This document shows, piece by piece, positions 1 to 53,440 of a stretch of DNA of 64,000 nt (position 1 is its first letter; each line of letters begins with the position of its first letter). Below the pieces are notes generated by a model, which was not told the DNA's origin, searched no databases, and was given only the letters and a program-made list of their open reading frames with translations. This stretch comes from Ridgeia piscesae. Taxonomy: Eukaryota > Annelida > Polychaeta > Sabellida > Siboglinidae. The stretch spans positions 582,501 to 646,500 of the forward strand of contig JAODUO010000181.1 of the NCBI GenBank assembly GCA_025642075.2, given 5' to 3'. A program made the position numbers and the translations under genes.

Positions 1-39
1 TCGCGTCTGCGTGGCTGCGCGTGCGCGTGCGCTGCGTGC

Positions 40-312
40 GCGTGTGCGTGCGCGTGCGCGTGCGCGTGCGCGTGCGCGTGCGCGTGCGCGTGCGCGTGCG
101 CGTGCGCGTGCGCGTGCGCGTGCGCGTGCGCGTGCGCGTGCGCGTGCGCGGGCGCGTGCGCGGCGCGGGCGCGGCGCGGGGCGGCGCGCGGGGCGCGGGC
201 GCGCGCGGCGCGCGCGCGCGCGCGTGCGCGTGCGCGTGCGCGTGCGTGCGCGTGCGCGTGCGCGTGCGCGTGCGCGTGCGCGTGCGCGCGCGTCGCGTGC
301 GCGTGTGTGTGT
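40..312. repeat. CpG-rich GCGTGC hexanucleotide repeat
   Basis: About 270 bp of GCGTGC units with a purely G/C core near 150-225. It is alternating purine-pyrimidine throughout, a composition known to favour Z-DNA. The open frames across it, rich in Arg/Ala or Arg/Val, are composition artefacts. Confidence 0.95.
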
Positions 313-2190
313 GTGTTTGTGTGAGTAGTTGTAGTTATTTGTGTTTGTGTGTGTTAGTATGTGTAGTTAGTTGTGTATGTGTTTGTGTGTTTGTATGTGT
401 GCGAGTGCTTGAATGCGTGTGTTGGGTGGTAGCGTGCGAATGTAAACGCGTGCGTTAGTGCATGTGAACAATTATGTGTCGGAGTGTGCAAATATGCATA
501 ACGGGTAATCTTCAATGCTTCAACGTGTAATAATAAAACGTGGTACTTCACAACATCCTGCGGTTTGTATATATATAACAAATATATAAAGAAAAAAGTT
601 AATAAGTTACGCATATATGTATATAAAAGATACAACATACATAAAACAAGACGTAGATTAATACAATAAATAAATACATAACACTAAATAGCACTTTCAG
701 TTCATGGTATTAAAACCAAAACCGTGAGTTTGGCTCTCAGGTATGTTCTACAATAGACGCAGTGTCAGCCTCTTGTGTGAGTGAGCTCGGACGCGTGCGT
801 ACATAGAATAGGTGCTGCTAAGTCGGGCAGGAGGCTGGCAGTGTTCGCAGTATTTTGTTCCGCTTTCTTCTGATGTAGACATCTGCTGTGTTACACAGAG
901 TAGAGAGGTTGATGCACACTAGTCCTTGCTGAATAGAAAACATAGTAGTGTAGTATCTTATTATGCCTCTTCTACATAAAGACAGCGAGCCATTGAACGA
1001 TGGTCACGCTCTATTGTCCCCAACCAAGCGCAAGTGAAGTACTCAAAGTGTATGTCTGACGAGTAACTCGTATGCTATTTTCTAACTTAAGGTGGCGCCG
1101 TATAAGGGTTATTTTTACTAAGCTAACACATGCCTGTCTGACATTGTTCTGCAAGGTTTTGATGTGGCTACACTAATGCTGTGTTGATGATAAAGAACAT
1201 ATACTCGGCTGTCAGTCCCTGAGATCTGTTGGTTCTCCAGAATTCTCTCTTATCGTTGGTAACTTGAGAGAACGGCGGAATCTGACACATAAAGTCTATC
1301 TGCGTTGTATTTACACACTACACACGTTTTAAAGATGAGATTCTAGTTTACAGTGTTCAGATGGAGAGTGCGTTTCGTTTTTTATGCTATTTTGACATTT
1401 TGTTCATGATCCAGTTCTCAACGAATTGAAGCTATCTATTCTTTCGCGTACGACCGAAACTATCATAGCAGACACCTCCGTTTTATGTTTCGTAGAAGAA
1501 ACCGGAAACAAAAACTCAGCTGGAAGGTGGAAACTACTATGCATATAAGTTCCTTTTTGTTCTTAAAATTATGTGTGAATTGCAGAAATTGTGATTCTAA
1601 GTACGGTATCGAACAACGAGGTAGGAACCAGATGTGTACGGTCTAGTTAAGTTTCGCACAAAACGGACCTGAAAAGAAAATCGCTTGTGTGCTCTATATA
1701 CATTAAAAACAACATTGGCCCCAACACGGTTCTTTGAGGCACTCCAGAGGTGGCGTCATCTAGTGATCAGTTTGAACATATATTGTATACGGTATAGGGT
1801 ACGCTCTATGACTATGTTGTTTTATCTGGCGCGTGTTTTCGAAGTGCATGGAAAGGTTTGGTTACATATAACAGTGGCGCCACCCAATGGCTTCGTGGTA
1901 CAATGCCACTGTTCGACTTATGCCCTCTGCTCTTCCTGGCATATAGTTTTCGGACGGAAGGAACTTATGCTTTAGTTCCATTTTTATGAGATTTACATTC
2001 TAACGGAAGACTCATAAATAAATATTATCAGTTGGTGATGTAACATGCAATATGAAATAGCGTGTTTTTAAGACCAAATTCCCCGTTTACAATTTTACAT
2101 AAACATCGGAACTGTATACTTCACATGCTACCATTTTTAATACGAATTAAAAAACGAAAAAAGAAACGGGATACGGTGGAATCCCTAAAT
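313..2190. other. Upstream region, no gene seen
   Basis: TG-rich degenerate repeat to about 470, then AT-rich unique-looking DNA. I found no exon, RNA gene or recognisable repeat family. Non-coding 5' exons of the large gene could lie here but cannot be shown. Confidence 0.5.
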
Positions 2191-2194
2191 AATC

Positions 2195-2202
2195 TTATAA
2201 AT
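2195..2202 (+). promoter_or_regulatory. TATA-like element
   Basis: TTATAAAT lies 93-100 bp upstream of the chosen ATG. It could be a core promoter if exon 1 is the true first exon. The surrounding DNA is AT-rich, so chance occurrence is quite possible. Confidence 0.2.
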
Positions 2203-2294
2203 ATCCTTGTTGTATAGGAAAATCAATACAACTGGACATGCGTGATTTTGGTTGTAGTTGTTTATTGACCTGTCTCCCTCAACACCCGACGACG

Positions 2295-43684
<41,390 letters not shown>

Positions 43685-43821
43685 TGGCGACGACCAGCAA
43701 CCAACGAAAAGACCACTGCATGCCAACGACCAAGAGATAGAGTGATAGGATTAACAAGATCTAACATGATTTAACAAGATTAACCATATGTGATAAGTGA
43801 ACAAAAATATAACATATGGAG

Positions 43822-43945
<124 letters not shown>

Positions 43946-44780
43946 TTTTTGTTACTGTATTACTGACAGAGAGAGGGGAGAGGGAAATGGAAAGGGAGAG
44001 CGAATGAAAGACGGAGAAAAGTAGGGAGGAAAAAGAAGGGGGGGGGGAGAAAGAGAGGGAAGAGAAGGTGATTAGAATTTGTGGGGAAAGAAGAGGAGAG
44101 AATGCGTGCGAAGACAAGAAGCCGAGGGAGAGAGTGGGACACGAACAGGGAAGAACAGAAGGGTCAAGGAACCTAGTTTAAAATGTCGATGATGTTATCG
44201 TGGTTGACAATAGCGCTACACTAATACAATACATGTTCTCGTGTGACAACTGTCTACAGGGGAGGTTGGGCTACATGCTGGGACTAAGGATGTTTCATCG
44301 GTGTTGTGTAGTAGAAGGTGTTACGAAGTAGCCATTATAACTGTGTACAAGATGTGGTTGAGGAAAACATTGAACTGAAAGTGTTGATTACTGAATAGTA
44401 ACTGACAGCATACACATTTATAGAAACACGTAGTCGGATGAATTTAATGCTAATGTTTAATCGGAATAACACGTAGTATATCACATGTAGTTTTGGGTAA
44501 ATTTAATTAACTATTCTGCACCAGTCACTAACATGTCAGTGTAACACAACACGGTAGGCATTTTACGGAAAAGTGTTTTACAGTATATGTGGAATATGCA
44601 AATGTAATTGGAGGTGACATCATGGTTTCACCATCTGCAAAAAATTATTTTAAGCAGAGATGTTCAGACGATCTTTAGAAGTTAACCGGTTTTATGGTAT
44701 AGGTGCTTATGTGATTTAGTTAACACCCAGATAAGTTAACATACATTATTGAATTGTTTGTATGCATCGGATATTAACAC

Positions 44781-44786
44781 AATAAA
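44781..44786 (+). terminator. Candidate polyadenylation signal
   Basis: AATAAA about 1.1 kb after the stop codon at 43684. Earlier variant signals cannot be excluded. Confidence 0.35.
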
Positions 44787-45436
44787 ATTATTATATTAAT
44801 ACTTCGTTTTGGTTATCGCGTAATTTGTAGTTATCTGCATTAAAACAGTATTACTAAATTTCTAAATAATACCTTGTCGACGTGCAAATGCACATATCAC
44901 AAACGAGGGCAGCGTCTTGTGTTCAACTAGTACACGCGGTAGGCTTCTTATGTCCAAAATTACTGTTTCTGTGGATCCAGTTGATTTGCAATAATTTAGG
45001 TAATTGGCGTGTATTTTTACAGTAATGGTGAATATCTCCGGCTCCGTAAGGATGCATACGGAACGGCATTCGGTAGCTCCAAACATTTGTTGTGCATATT
45101 CAAAATTATATTCATCGACCATCCGAATGTGGCGTCCATGTGTATTCGGGAAGTATTCGGGACGCATTCTAGGAGCATAATAATAATAATAATAATAAAG
45201 CTTTCTTGCCATATTCAACGTGCATTACATGATGAATTGGAATGTAGTCTGGCGTTGACTCATATAGTGCCTATATATACAATAAAATGAAATATGGCAA
45301 ATAAATATAAGGTATAGATATAAGATATGCATTGTACATAATTTTTTCTTTAAAATATGTTTTAATATAATAAATAAATAAAGACAAAATTAAAATAATA
45401 GATTATCTATTTAACAATAATTGTGGTGTAAACTAG

Positions 45437-45497
<61 letters not shown>

Positions 45498-45936
45498 GTC
45501 CTTTAAAATTGTTTAAAAAACAAAATATATATATATATATATAAATTATCTTGTAAAAGTATAATTTAAATTAGTAAACATATATTATAAGAGGACTAAA
45601 ATATCATTTAAAATAAATTATATTTAAAATTGAATGCGTCCAATTGTGTTTAAAAATAAATTTATACAATTATTAAGTTAAGCTAAAATGTCAGGAGAAG
45701 AGCCATACCAACCAGCGCCAGAAAAATAACAATTCCGCCAGAGCGGCGAAAACAGCCAAGTTTCCAGGGTCTTTACAGCTACGTTCGGGTAAAAACAATT
45801 TCTAAAGCGATTTGTTTTCGTACGGATGCATCTATAGCGTTTGCCTGACGGTAATAATTCGAACAGATGATTGGCGGGGTGAGTTTGTTCTGAGATAATT
45901 TTGTCAGCTTTTTTTGGATCTGTCTTTATATGTGGC
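44787..45936. other. AT-rich intergenic DNA
   Basis: Includes (TAA)n near 45178, (AT)n at 45437-45495 and very AT-rich DNA to 45690. No gene was recognised. Confidence 0.5.
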
Positions 45937-46530
45937 TGTTAGAGAGGTGAGTTCACTACCGACAATTTTGGAAGCTGTTTTCGCCACTCTGTCAAGCCTG
46001 CCCCTGTGGCGCTGGCTGATGCCGCCGAACCATACACACACATTGAGAATGTAAGAATACTCTCAATAGCAGAACGATAGAACTGAACAAGAATTTCTCT
46101 CCTCAGCCCGAACTTCTTTAGTTGGCGCAGGAAGAACAGTCTTTGTTGGGCCTTTTTGACGACAGCGTCTGTGTTGTTTCTCCAAGTTAAGTCACTTGAT
46201 ATTGTCATGCCTAGAAATGTAAAACAGTCCACCCTTTCGATAGAGTCGCCGTTAACAATAATGGGAGCAAGTTGGTTTTTCTCTCGAGTTTTGAACGCAT
46301 TCAGTTGTAGGTTGTTAGTGTCACACCACGACACCAGGCTGCTAACTTCATGGCGGTATTCAGACTCATCTGAGCCCGACACCAGCCCTACTAATGTAGT
46401 GTCATCTGCAAACGTTAACAATGGTACAGAAGAGTGATGTGAAACAGAGTCATTTGTAAACAGAGAATATAGCAATGGGGAAAGGACACATCCCGTGTTC
46501 ATGATAATAGTGCTGGAAACTATACTGTTC
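45937..46530 (-). mobile_element. Antisense LINE RT fragment (CR1/Rex-like)
   Basis: The minus-strand frame has CVLSPLLYSLFTNDSV, the catalytic LLTFADDTTLVGLVSGSDES, EVSSLVSWCDTNNLQLNAFK, FTFLGMTISSDLTWRNNTDA and LRREILVQFYRSAIESIL. This is a long, fairly intact stretch of RT C terminus of a family common in fishes and molluscs. Both ends are truncated. Confidence 0.85.
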
Positions 46531-46534
46531 ATCT

Positions 46535-46965
46535 TAACAACCTGTGATACATACGGCATGTACGGAAAACGTTCGGGAAGCATGCGTCTAGTTCTTGGTG
46601 CATCCCCGAATGGACCTAGAATATGACGAATGCTTTCCGAACGTTTTCAATATCCTTCGGAAAGCGTGCTGAAAGCATGTGGAAAGAGTTCGGTCCATTC
46701 TAGGTCGATTCGCCGTGATCTGAAAGCTTTCGGAAAGCATACGGAAAGCGTTTGGAAAGGAAACCTTTCGAAGTCAACATGCGGGAAGTATTCGGCGGTC
46801 TATTCTGAAAGCATTCTCAAACCATACTGAAAACATTCGGAAAACAAACGGAAAGCATTCGGTGATACTTTGGGGAAAACACATTCGGAGGGACATTCTG
46901 CCAGTTTGAAAAATCACACCACTTTCGTATACGGAAAACAAACGGAACCTCATTCGGGCCAGTGT
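46535..46965. repeat. Degenerate CGGAAAGCATTCGG repeat
   Basis: About 430 bp built from variants of GCATTCGGAAAGC, in both sense and complement near 46630-46660. It looks like an ancient simple repeat or satellite; a similar but sparser patch occurs at 45040-45170. Confidence 0.6.
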
Positions 46966-46974
46966 GATCGCCCC

Positions 46975-47131
46975 ATTAGGCAATTGCGCTCACGTCGTAT
47001 TTGCCTATGTCTTTCGGAAGAGACACTAAAAGTCGGTGGTCCCTTCTATCTAGTGTATGTGCCAGGGGTAGTAAAATATCCTATACAGGGGGTAAATGTG
47101 TAACCTGTAGTGCACTCATCAATTCTAGAGA
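46975..47131 (+). mobile_element. SINE copy, 5'-truncated
   Basis: Shares TTTCGGAAGAGACACTAAAA, CAGGGGTAGTAAAATATCC and GTAAATGTGTAACCTGTAGT with the copies at 15428 and 17038. The tRNA-like head is missing. Confidence 0.75.
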
Positions 47132-47212
47132 AGGAAGACTCTGAAAACCAACGACAATAATGGTCAGCAGGTTTACCGGTGGTCATTAATGGAAGAAGGA
47201 GAAGGGTAAAGT

Positions 47213-47539
47213 GCCGACTATCGGACAGTTGGCGAGATTCGGACAGCTCGTGGTGACATCAACATTAATGCTAAGCTTGACCCTAGTTGGCTCTCCTCAT
47301 TCATATATTCATATATTGTGATACAGGATTTCTAAAGGTTAATTAGCAGAGCTAATCCACCCGAGCTGGGGGCTCTTAAACACACAGCGCCCTCACACGG
47401 ATGGTATAAAAACTTAAAACAGATACCGTACTAAACGACCAGACATCCGAGATTGAGCGAGGTCTGTGCGCGTATGGTTCCACAGGGGGCGGAGTGCCTT
47501 ATTCTTCACTCCACCTTTCGGAGATTGCCCCTTTACCCT
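47213..47539. mobile_element. Candidate MITE
   Basis: AGGGTAAAG at 47213 is inverted as CTTTACCCT at 47539, with looser matching over about 23 bp. The 327-bp interior has no ORF. Target duplication was not found, so this is tentative. Confidence 0.35.
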
Positions 47540-47934
47540 GTAACAAATTATCGAGCGTGTTTAGAACAGAGTGTCGTCATCGTTTGCTAACCAGTGTGAA
47601 TATGTTTTCATGCGTAATTAATTTATACCCACGCGGTGTGTTATTACGATTATAATTTCTATAATTATGAATTTGGCTAACACGTAATGTGTTAGCACGG
47701 TTGCAATGTATATTATATTTCCAGTAGTTGTGCTGTGTAGAAATGACGCGGGAGGTCACCGAAGACCGGTGTTTAACAACTATTTCCTAGTGCGGCAGAA
47801 ACATCAACATGATGATTGCATTTCATAAAATGAAATATTTTTCGAAAGAGGCTGAGTAACAGTTAACCCACTCGAGGCATAGCTATTAGATAGGAGCTAA
47901 GGGGCATCACACCTCAAATCTGACAGTTGGCGTT

Positions 47935-47937
47935 GGA

Positions 47938-47968
<31 letters not shown>

Positions 47969-49400
47969 TTTATTATTTATAAAGCGCAATATCCAAATAT
48001 GCTCAAAGCGCTGTACAATAAAATAAAAAGTTATTTATTATGTGTTAAAACTAATATTAATAATAATAAATACAACTGTAAAATTAATTTTCAGATAAAA
48101 CAAATGTAGAAACATTAAATTATTCATATTAAAACTGTTAATTAAATATTATATACAATTAACGACGATTAGTAAAATAAATAAATAAATAAATAAAACT
48201 AATTAATTCTCTATTTACATGCAAAATCACATTCTAAGCGATGGCATATATAAAGGTCAGTACATATGTGTGAAAATAAGATAAGATGAAATATTTGAAA
48301 CAAATGTTTCTAAAATGTCATTGAATACATAAAATGTCAGCAGTAATATGCCTTGAAAATGTGCGTTTTTAGTGCCTTTCTGAAAGCCGACAAAGTTCCG
48401 CAGCACTTGATATCAATGGGCAATGCGTTCCATAGGCGAGGTCCCACCACACGAAAAGACCGGTCACCAAAACTGGCCAACTTCGTACGCGGAATGTCGA
48501 GCAAATGTTGTTCAGATGAACGCGTGCGTCCTGGATTCTGTCTCTTTAGCAGGTTTGCCAGATCGGAACACATGAAGAAGTATTTTATACTCGATGCGGC
48601 ATTTAAATGGCAGTCAGTGTAGGTCTTTTAGAACTGGCGTTATATGATCACGACGTGGTGTAAACGTGATTACTCTGGCTGCCATGTTTTGAATTCGCTG
48701 GAGTTTATGAATCTGGTCACGGGGTAGTCCAATTAGTAGCGCGTTCCCGTAGTCCAGTCTCGATGTAACAAAAGCGTGAACGAGTGCTTTAGTGGCATCT
48801 ATTGTGAGATATCGCCTGATGTGGCTAATGTTGTGAAGATGCATATATGCTGTTCGGCAGATGGTACTGATGTGACTAGTCATGCTGATGGAGGAATCAA
48901 ATATAACGCCAAGGTTGCGAACACTCGATGAAGGGATTCTTGTCGTGTCACCAACAGTGATGCGAAATTCCTTTAGCGTCGGCAACTTATTCTTTGTTGC
49001 AAACACAATGACATCCGTCTTGTGGTCATTTAGCTTGAGTAAATAGGTTCGAGACCATTCAACACTTTCCTGGAGGCAGCTATACAAACGATCCATTGTG
49101 TTTAGCTGACTATTTCCACCAGGAGCGAAGGAAACATACAACTGTGTATCGTCGGCGTAGAGGTGGTAATCCAGGCTGAATTTCTTGATAATGTCGCCTA
49201 CTGGTGTAATATATGCTGTAAACAGCAATGGCCCTAGTATGGAACCCTGTGGGACACTAAACGTCACATCCTTTGGGGGTGATTTTTCATTTCCGATCCG
49301 AACGACTTGGTGGCGACCGGACAAATACGATCGGAACCACTCAAGTGCTGTGAAAGAGTCGGCTCAGAAGAATGGCATTGTCTTTGGGCTATCAGAAGTA
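47935..49400 (-). mobile_element. L2/Nimb-like LINE, antisense, with 3' tail
   Basis: On the minus strand: FSVPQGSILGPLLFTAYI near 49260-49205, the catalytic YHLYADDTQLYVSF near 49170-49125, NLGVIFDSSISMTSHI, RLDYGNALLIGLP, then FRVVGPRLWNALP near 48450-48415 in a shifted frame. The 3' end has GCGCTTTATAAATAATAAAT and an ATT repeat at 47937-47970, typical of this group. It is 5'-truncated and frameshifted near 48600. Confidence 0.85.
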
Positions 49401-49644
49401 TCACTTTAGCAGATGGATTTTAAAAAATCATAAAGGAAGTATTCACACCTAAATACATATCAAATTTCATCATTTTTGGTACGCATTCCGTTCACCAGGC
49501 GAAAACCTCTTTAAATATAATAAATTACACACAATAATATTGTCATTACCCAAGGACAAAAAGCAGTAAATTAAAAACTCTAAATTAAACACTGTACATT
49601 TGGACTTCTTCGAATAAGCAGATGTTTTGGCTAGCGATGCAGTA

Positions 49645-49853
<209 letters not shown>

Positions 49854-49859
49854 TGGTAC

Positions 49860-50690
49860 ATGAATGACACTACCCGAGTCAGGCTGCCCCTTTCTATGCA
49901 TTTAGAACACGATTTGTGATGGTTAGACGTGGACCACGGTAACACTAAACACATCTTTCCGATCACCCAAGAAACATTATGTTATATCCTACGTAATTAA
50001 GATATCTTAGCCCGCGAAGAGATAACTGAACAATATTTGATAAGTGTATATATGACCATTTAGAATGTACAGTGAACATATTTAAAGCGTGCAAACCAAC
50101 TTCTGTTAAGAATATTCAAATGTACAACTATTTGAACACGACTGTATATTATGTTTATTAGCTATACATTTTCCTCGGCGCACATACGAATTAAGTTAAC
50201 AAATATTATAATAAAAATATTCAATTATTAATACACCAAACCCCTAAGAAAGTTACATAACGCAAAGGATTTTGCAATTCCATTGACATAACTAGTGATG
50301 CAGCAAGGGCATACATTTGCAAAATTTAGAGTTGTAGAGTTAAAGGCTAATCCTGGAAGTACAATTTAATATTTCCGAGGGGACAGTATTGTACTTGTGG
50401 GGAATATAGTGATGCTTTGAGTGTAACAATTCGATCCCAATCTTCGAGAAATCCGTGCACATATCTATAGGAGTGTTTCTTGAGCATTTTAGAAATACTT
50501 TGTTTTTATCTGTTTCGTGTATGTAATGATACTTGTTTTGTTTATTATTATTATTTATACTTTGTACATATGGTAATACGTGTTGTATAATTGGAGCAAG
50601 TGGTGCACAGATGGCAGGGCCATCGATAATTTGTAAGTTAAACATATTGCCGAATGAACATTTAATTATTAATCAGGCAATCAGTTCCTT
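49860..50690. other. Intergenic DNA, nothing recognised
   Basis: AT-rich DNA with short open frames on both strands; none has protein-like features I can support. Confidence 0.5.
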
Positions 50691-50696
50691 CCGTTA

Positions 50697-50851
50697 GGAT
50701 AGTTCCGGGCCTTCTGGGAAGAGTTTTGTCTTTCCAAAGGAACAGTTCCGGACCTTCTGGGAAGAGTTTTGTCTTTCCAAAGGAACAGTTCCGGACCTTC
50801 TGGGAAGAGTTTTGTCTTTCCAAAGGAACAGTTCCGGACCTTCTGGGGGTA
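50697..50851. repeat. 43-bp tandem repeat, about 3.5 units
   Basis: The unit begins GTTCCGGACCTTCTGGGAAG and ends TTTCCAAAGGAACA. The units are nearly identical, so the expansion is recent. A Lys/Gly/Phe-rich open frame spans it by chance, since 43 is not a multiple of three. Confidence 0.9.
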
Positions 50852-52899
50852 GTCAAAAGAACAGGTTTTTCACCAACTGGGGTAGTCATATTCTTACAAA
50901 CAAATAGTTTTGAGAATAGCCATGTGCTTCCCAACTAACTATTATCTACATCGACGTTGGCGGTTTGATCACGTGGGAGAACTACTCGGAAGTACGTGAA
51001 ACCAGAAGCTGTGATTGGTAGCAGACTCCGCATATCACCAAGTGACAACAGAGTTCTACCTATCTGGACTCATCTTAAATACAATTCATCGATCAGCTGA
51101 TCTTGCAGAGGGTATTTGATTTGTGCAGGTTTTATTACAGAAATGTAGGTTTCGGTCGCCGGATGGAGTTCCGCGAGCAAGTCAACAATAAGAAGTTTTC
51201 GGAGACAGGACTTGACGCGAGAACGCCGTGTCTGCTTCAGGCAAACCACACGACAGTAACAGTTTTCGCATAAACATGGAGGAGTTTTTATCAGTATTCT
51301 GTGTTGCGAAACCTTATTCGGTGTTCGCCCTTTGCTTTCGGTATTTGTCAAACACTTTCACAGGTAACGCCGGACTGAGTGTTCAGATTCAAAGAGCAAG
51401 AACACGCCGTGGCTGATATAATTCAACTCAGGTGATACCATGTTGTCTTACTGCGACACAACAAATAAAAACCGGTTCTAACTTCCTGAATCAGAAAATC
51501 CAACACAATAAACTGTTATTATCCCTGAAGGGAAATTCATTTACAGCGTTCATAAAATGTCATAAATAAAATAGTACAAAATAGAAAACTGATATAAATA
51601 TTATAATTGTATTACTAAAGCATTACCCGATCAGTTTCAGTAGACAGTGACAACTATTGATTAAATTGTTTAAGAAGAAATAACTATATTTTATCATTTA
51701 CAACGTTGTAAACTCGAACTGTTTTCGTATTAGTAAAACACGTAGGGACCTATTTATTCTCAAAAATCAAATCAATGTTTTACAAAAGCAGACACATCAA
51801 ATCACTCGTTGATTGTTTCTTCTCCCTCGGCGTAGTTTCGAGTTTTTCAACTGTACTAGACGAGTTGTGATATTGGCCTTAACAGTCAGCGAAGAGCAAA
51901 GCCACATACAGATCATTTAATTATGGTAGATCAGTATAACCAACTGGTATCGGTGTTTTCCTGCTACACTGGCTTCTGGTTGCGGGTCTATAGCGGGAAC
52001 ACGTGTGTCACCTACGTTATGCATTTTGTACTGATCTGAGAGAAAAGAAACGTTAGCATTCTTCTACGAGTTCGCAGTGAACACATTGTGAGTATTCCTA
52101 CTTCCGGCGTACCTACGTTTAATAAAATAGGTACAAATCCTGATTTTGACCAATATCTGCTACAATGCCCCTTGGGGAAGTACATTCCGAAAGGTCCCAC
52201 CTTCAGTGTAACTGTCATTTAAACCCTCTGTCGATTTCCAGCATCGTGTTGCTGTATATGCCGTTACGGGTGGAATGTTTTTTAATAAAGTTGAATTCAA
52301 AACAGAACGTGGGCTTTACGTTCATTGGGAGAACAAACCGTGGCGAACGAAGCTGATGGGAAGATCTGTGGGCTGCACGGGGAAGTCTGGCAGGCGGCTA
52401 TGACGTCGGAACACCTCGCAAGCTGGCGACATGACGTCTACACTCTTAATGTTGGAAGACGTAATTATTAACTTACTTTGGAGCATAGTATGTGAAATGT
52501 ATGACGTTTAGACCCATCATCTATGGATTTTGGTCGCATACGGATGTCGTGTGAGATATCAGCTGGATAATTTGGCTATAGATGGCGGGCAGATGGATAA
52601 AACGTTGTTAGTGCATCCGGAAGATAAAACACCGAACGATCATACCATCACGTGTGACAACGACATCAACCAAACATACATTGGTGAAATAAAGAGACCA
52701 CTCAGGTTCAAGGAACACACAAACTTATATACCGATGACACAAGTACGTAACCAAGATATAGTTGATGCGACGAAACGTCGAACATTTCAAATACTATGC
52801 TCCAATGTCTTAGTTAGAGTCATAATTAGAGTCATAATTAACATATTCAAAATGTTGAAATCACTTCTGAACAACATTGCCAAACAAGACTTATCTAAA
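50852..52899. other. Intergenic DNA, no supported gene
   Basis: A 47-residue plus-strand open stretch ending at 52221 (NPDFDQYLLQCPLGKYIPKG) looks protein-like and could be an old exon or element fragment. I could not extend it, so it is not called. Confidence 0.35.
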
Positions 52900-53440
52900 C
52901 TTCAACATATAATTTTTTTTTTTTTAGCACGCATGGTACTTAAGATCCCAGTTTCTCAGCATCACTAACGCTATCTATGCAGTTGCATTGACTACTTGTT
53001 GTATATCGAACTATATTCAAATTGGCTACTGCTACATACCATATTCTTTCTACTCAACACCCGACATACCTAATCAACCTGCCACATATCTCTGATATAC
53101 CAATGATCCTTAGATCTTCCATTTCCAAACAACTTGTTCATAAAACTAACCTCAATATTGGAAAAACGTGCTTTCTCTATAGCTGCGCCAACACTCTGGA
53201 ATAAACTCCTTATTACAAATAAACCTTCTTAAACGTTAGCCACCTTTTATAACAAACTCGAAACATTTGAAATTGCTTTTCCACCATACCATTTCGCCGG
53301 TTCCATGCTCCAATGACGATTTTGGTCTGTCGCCGTTTATGATTACGCCAAATGATTTTGTTTGTTGTGCCTCTGAGCTTGACATGTCAAGGGTATAGGC
53401 GCTATAGAAGTGTCACAATTATGTACTTATTATCGTAACA
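52900..53440 (+). mobile_element. L2-like LINE 3' end fragment
   Basis: TTCATAAAACTAACCTCAAT, CTGCGCCAACACTCTGGAAT and GGCGCTATAGAAGTGTCAC match the 3' end of the element at 21330-22290. Coding remnants are badly decayed. Confidence 0.65.

Noticed and set aside
52075..52221. Protein-like stretch ending in a stop
   Set aside because: Only 47 codons can be read and no partner exon or family could be recognised, so I did not call it.
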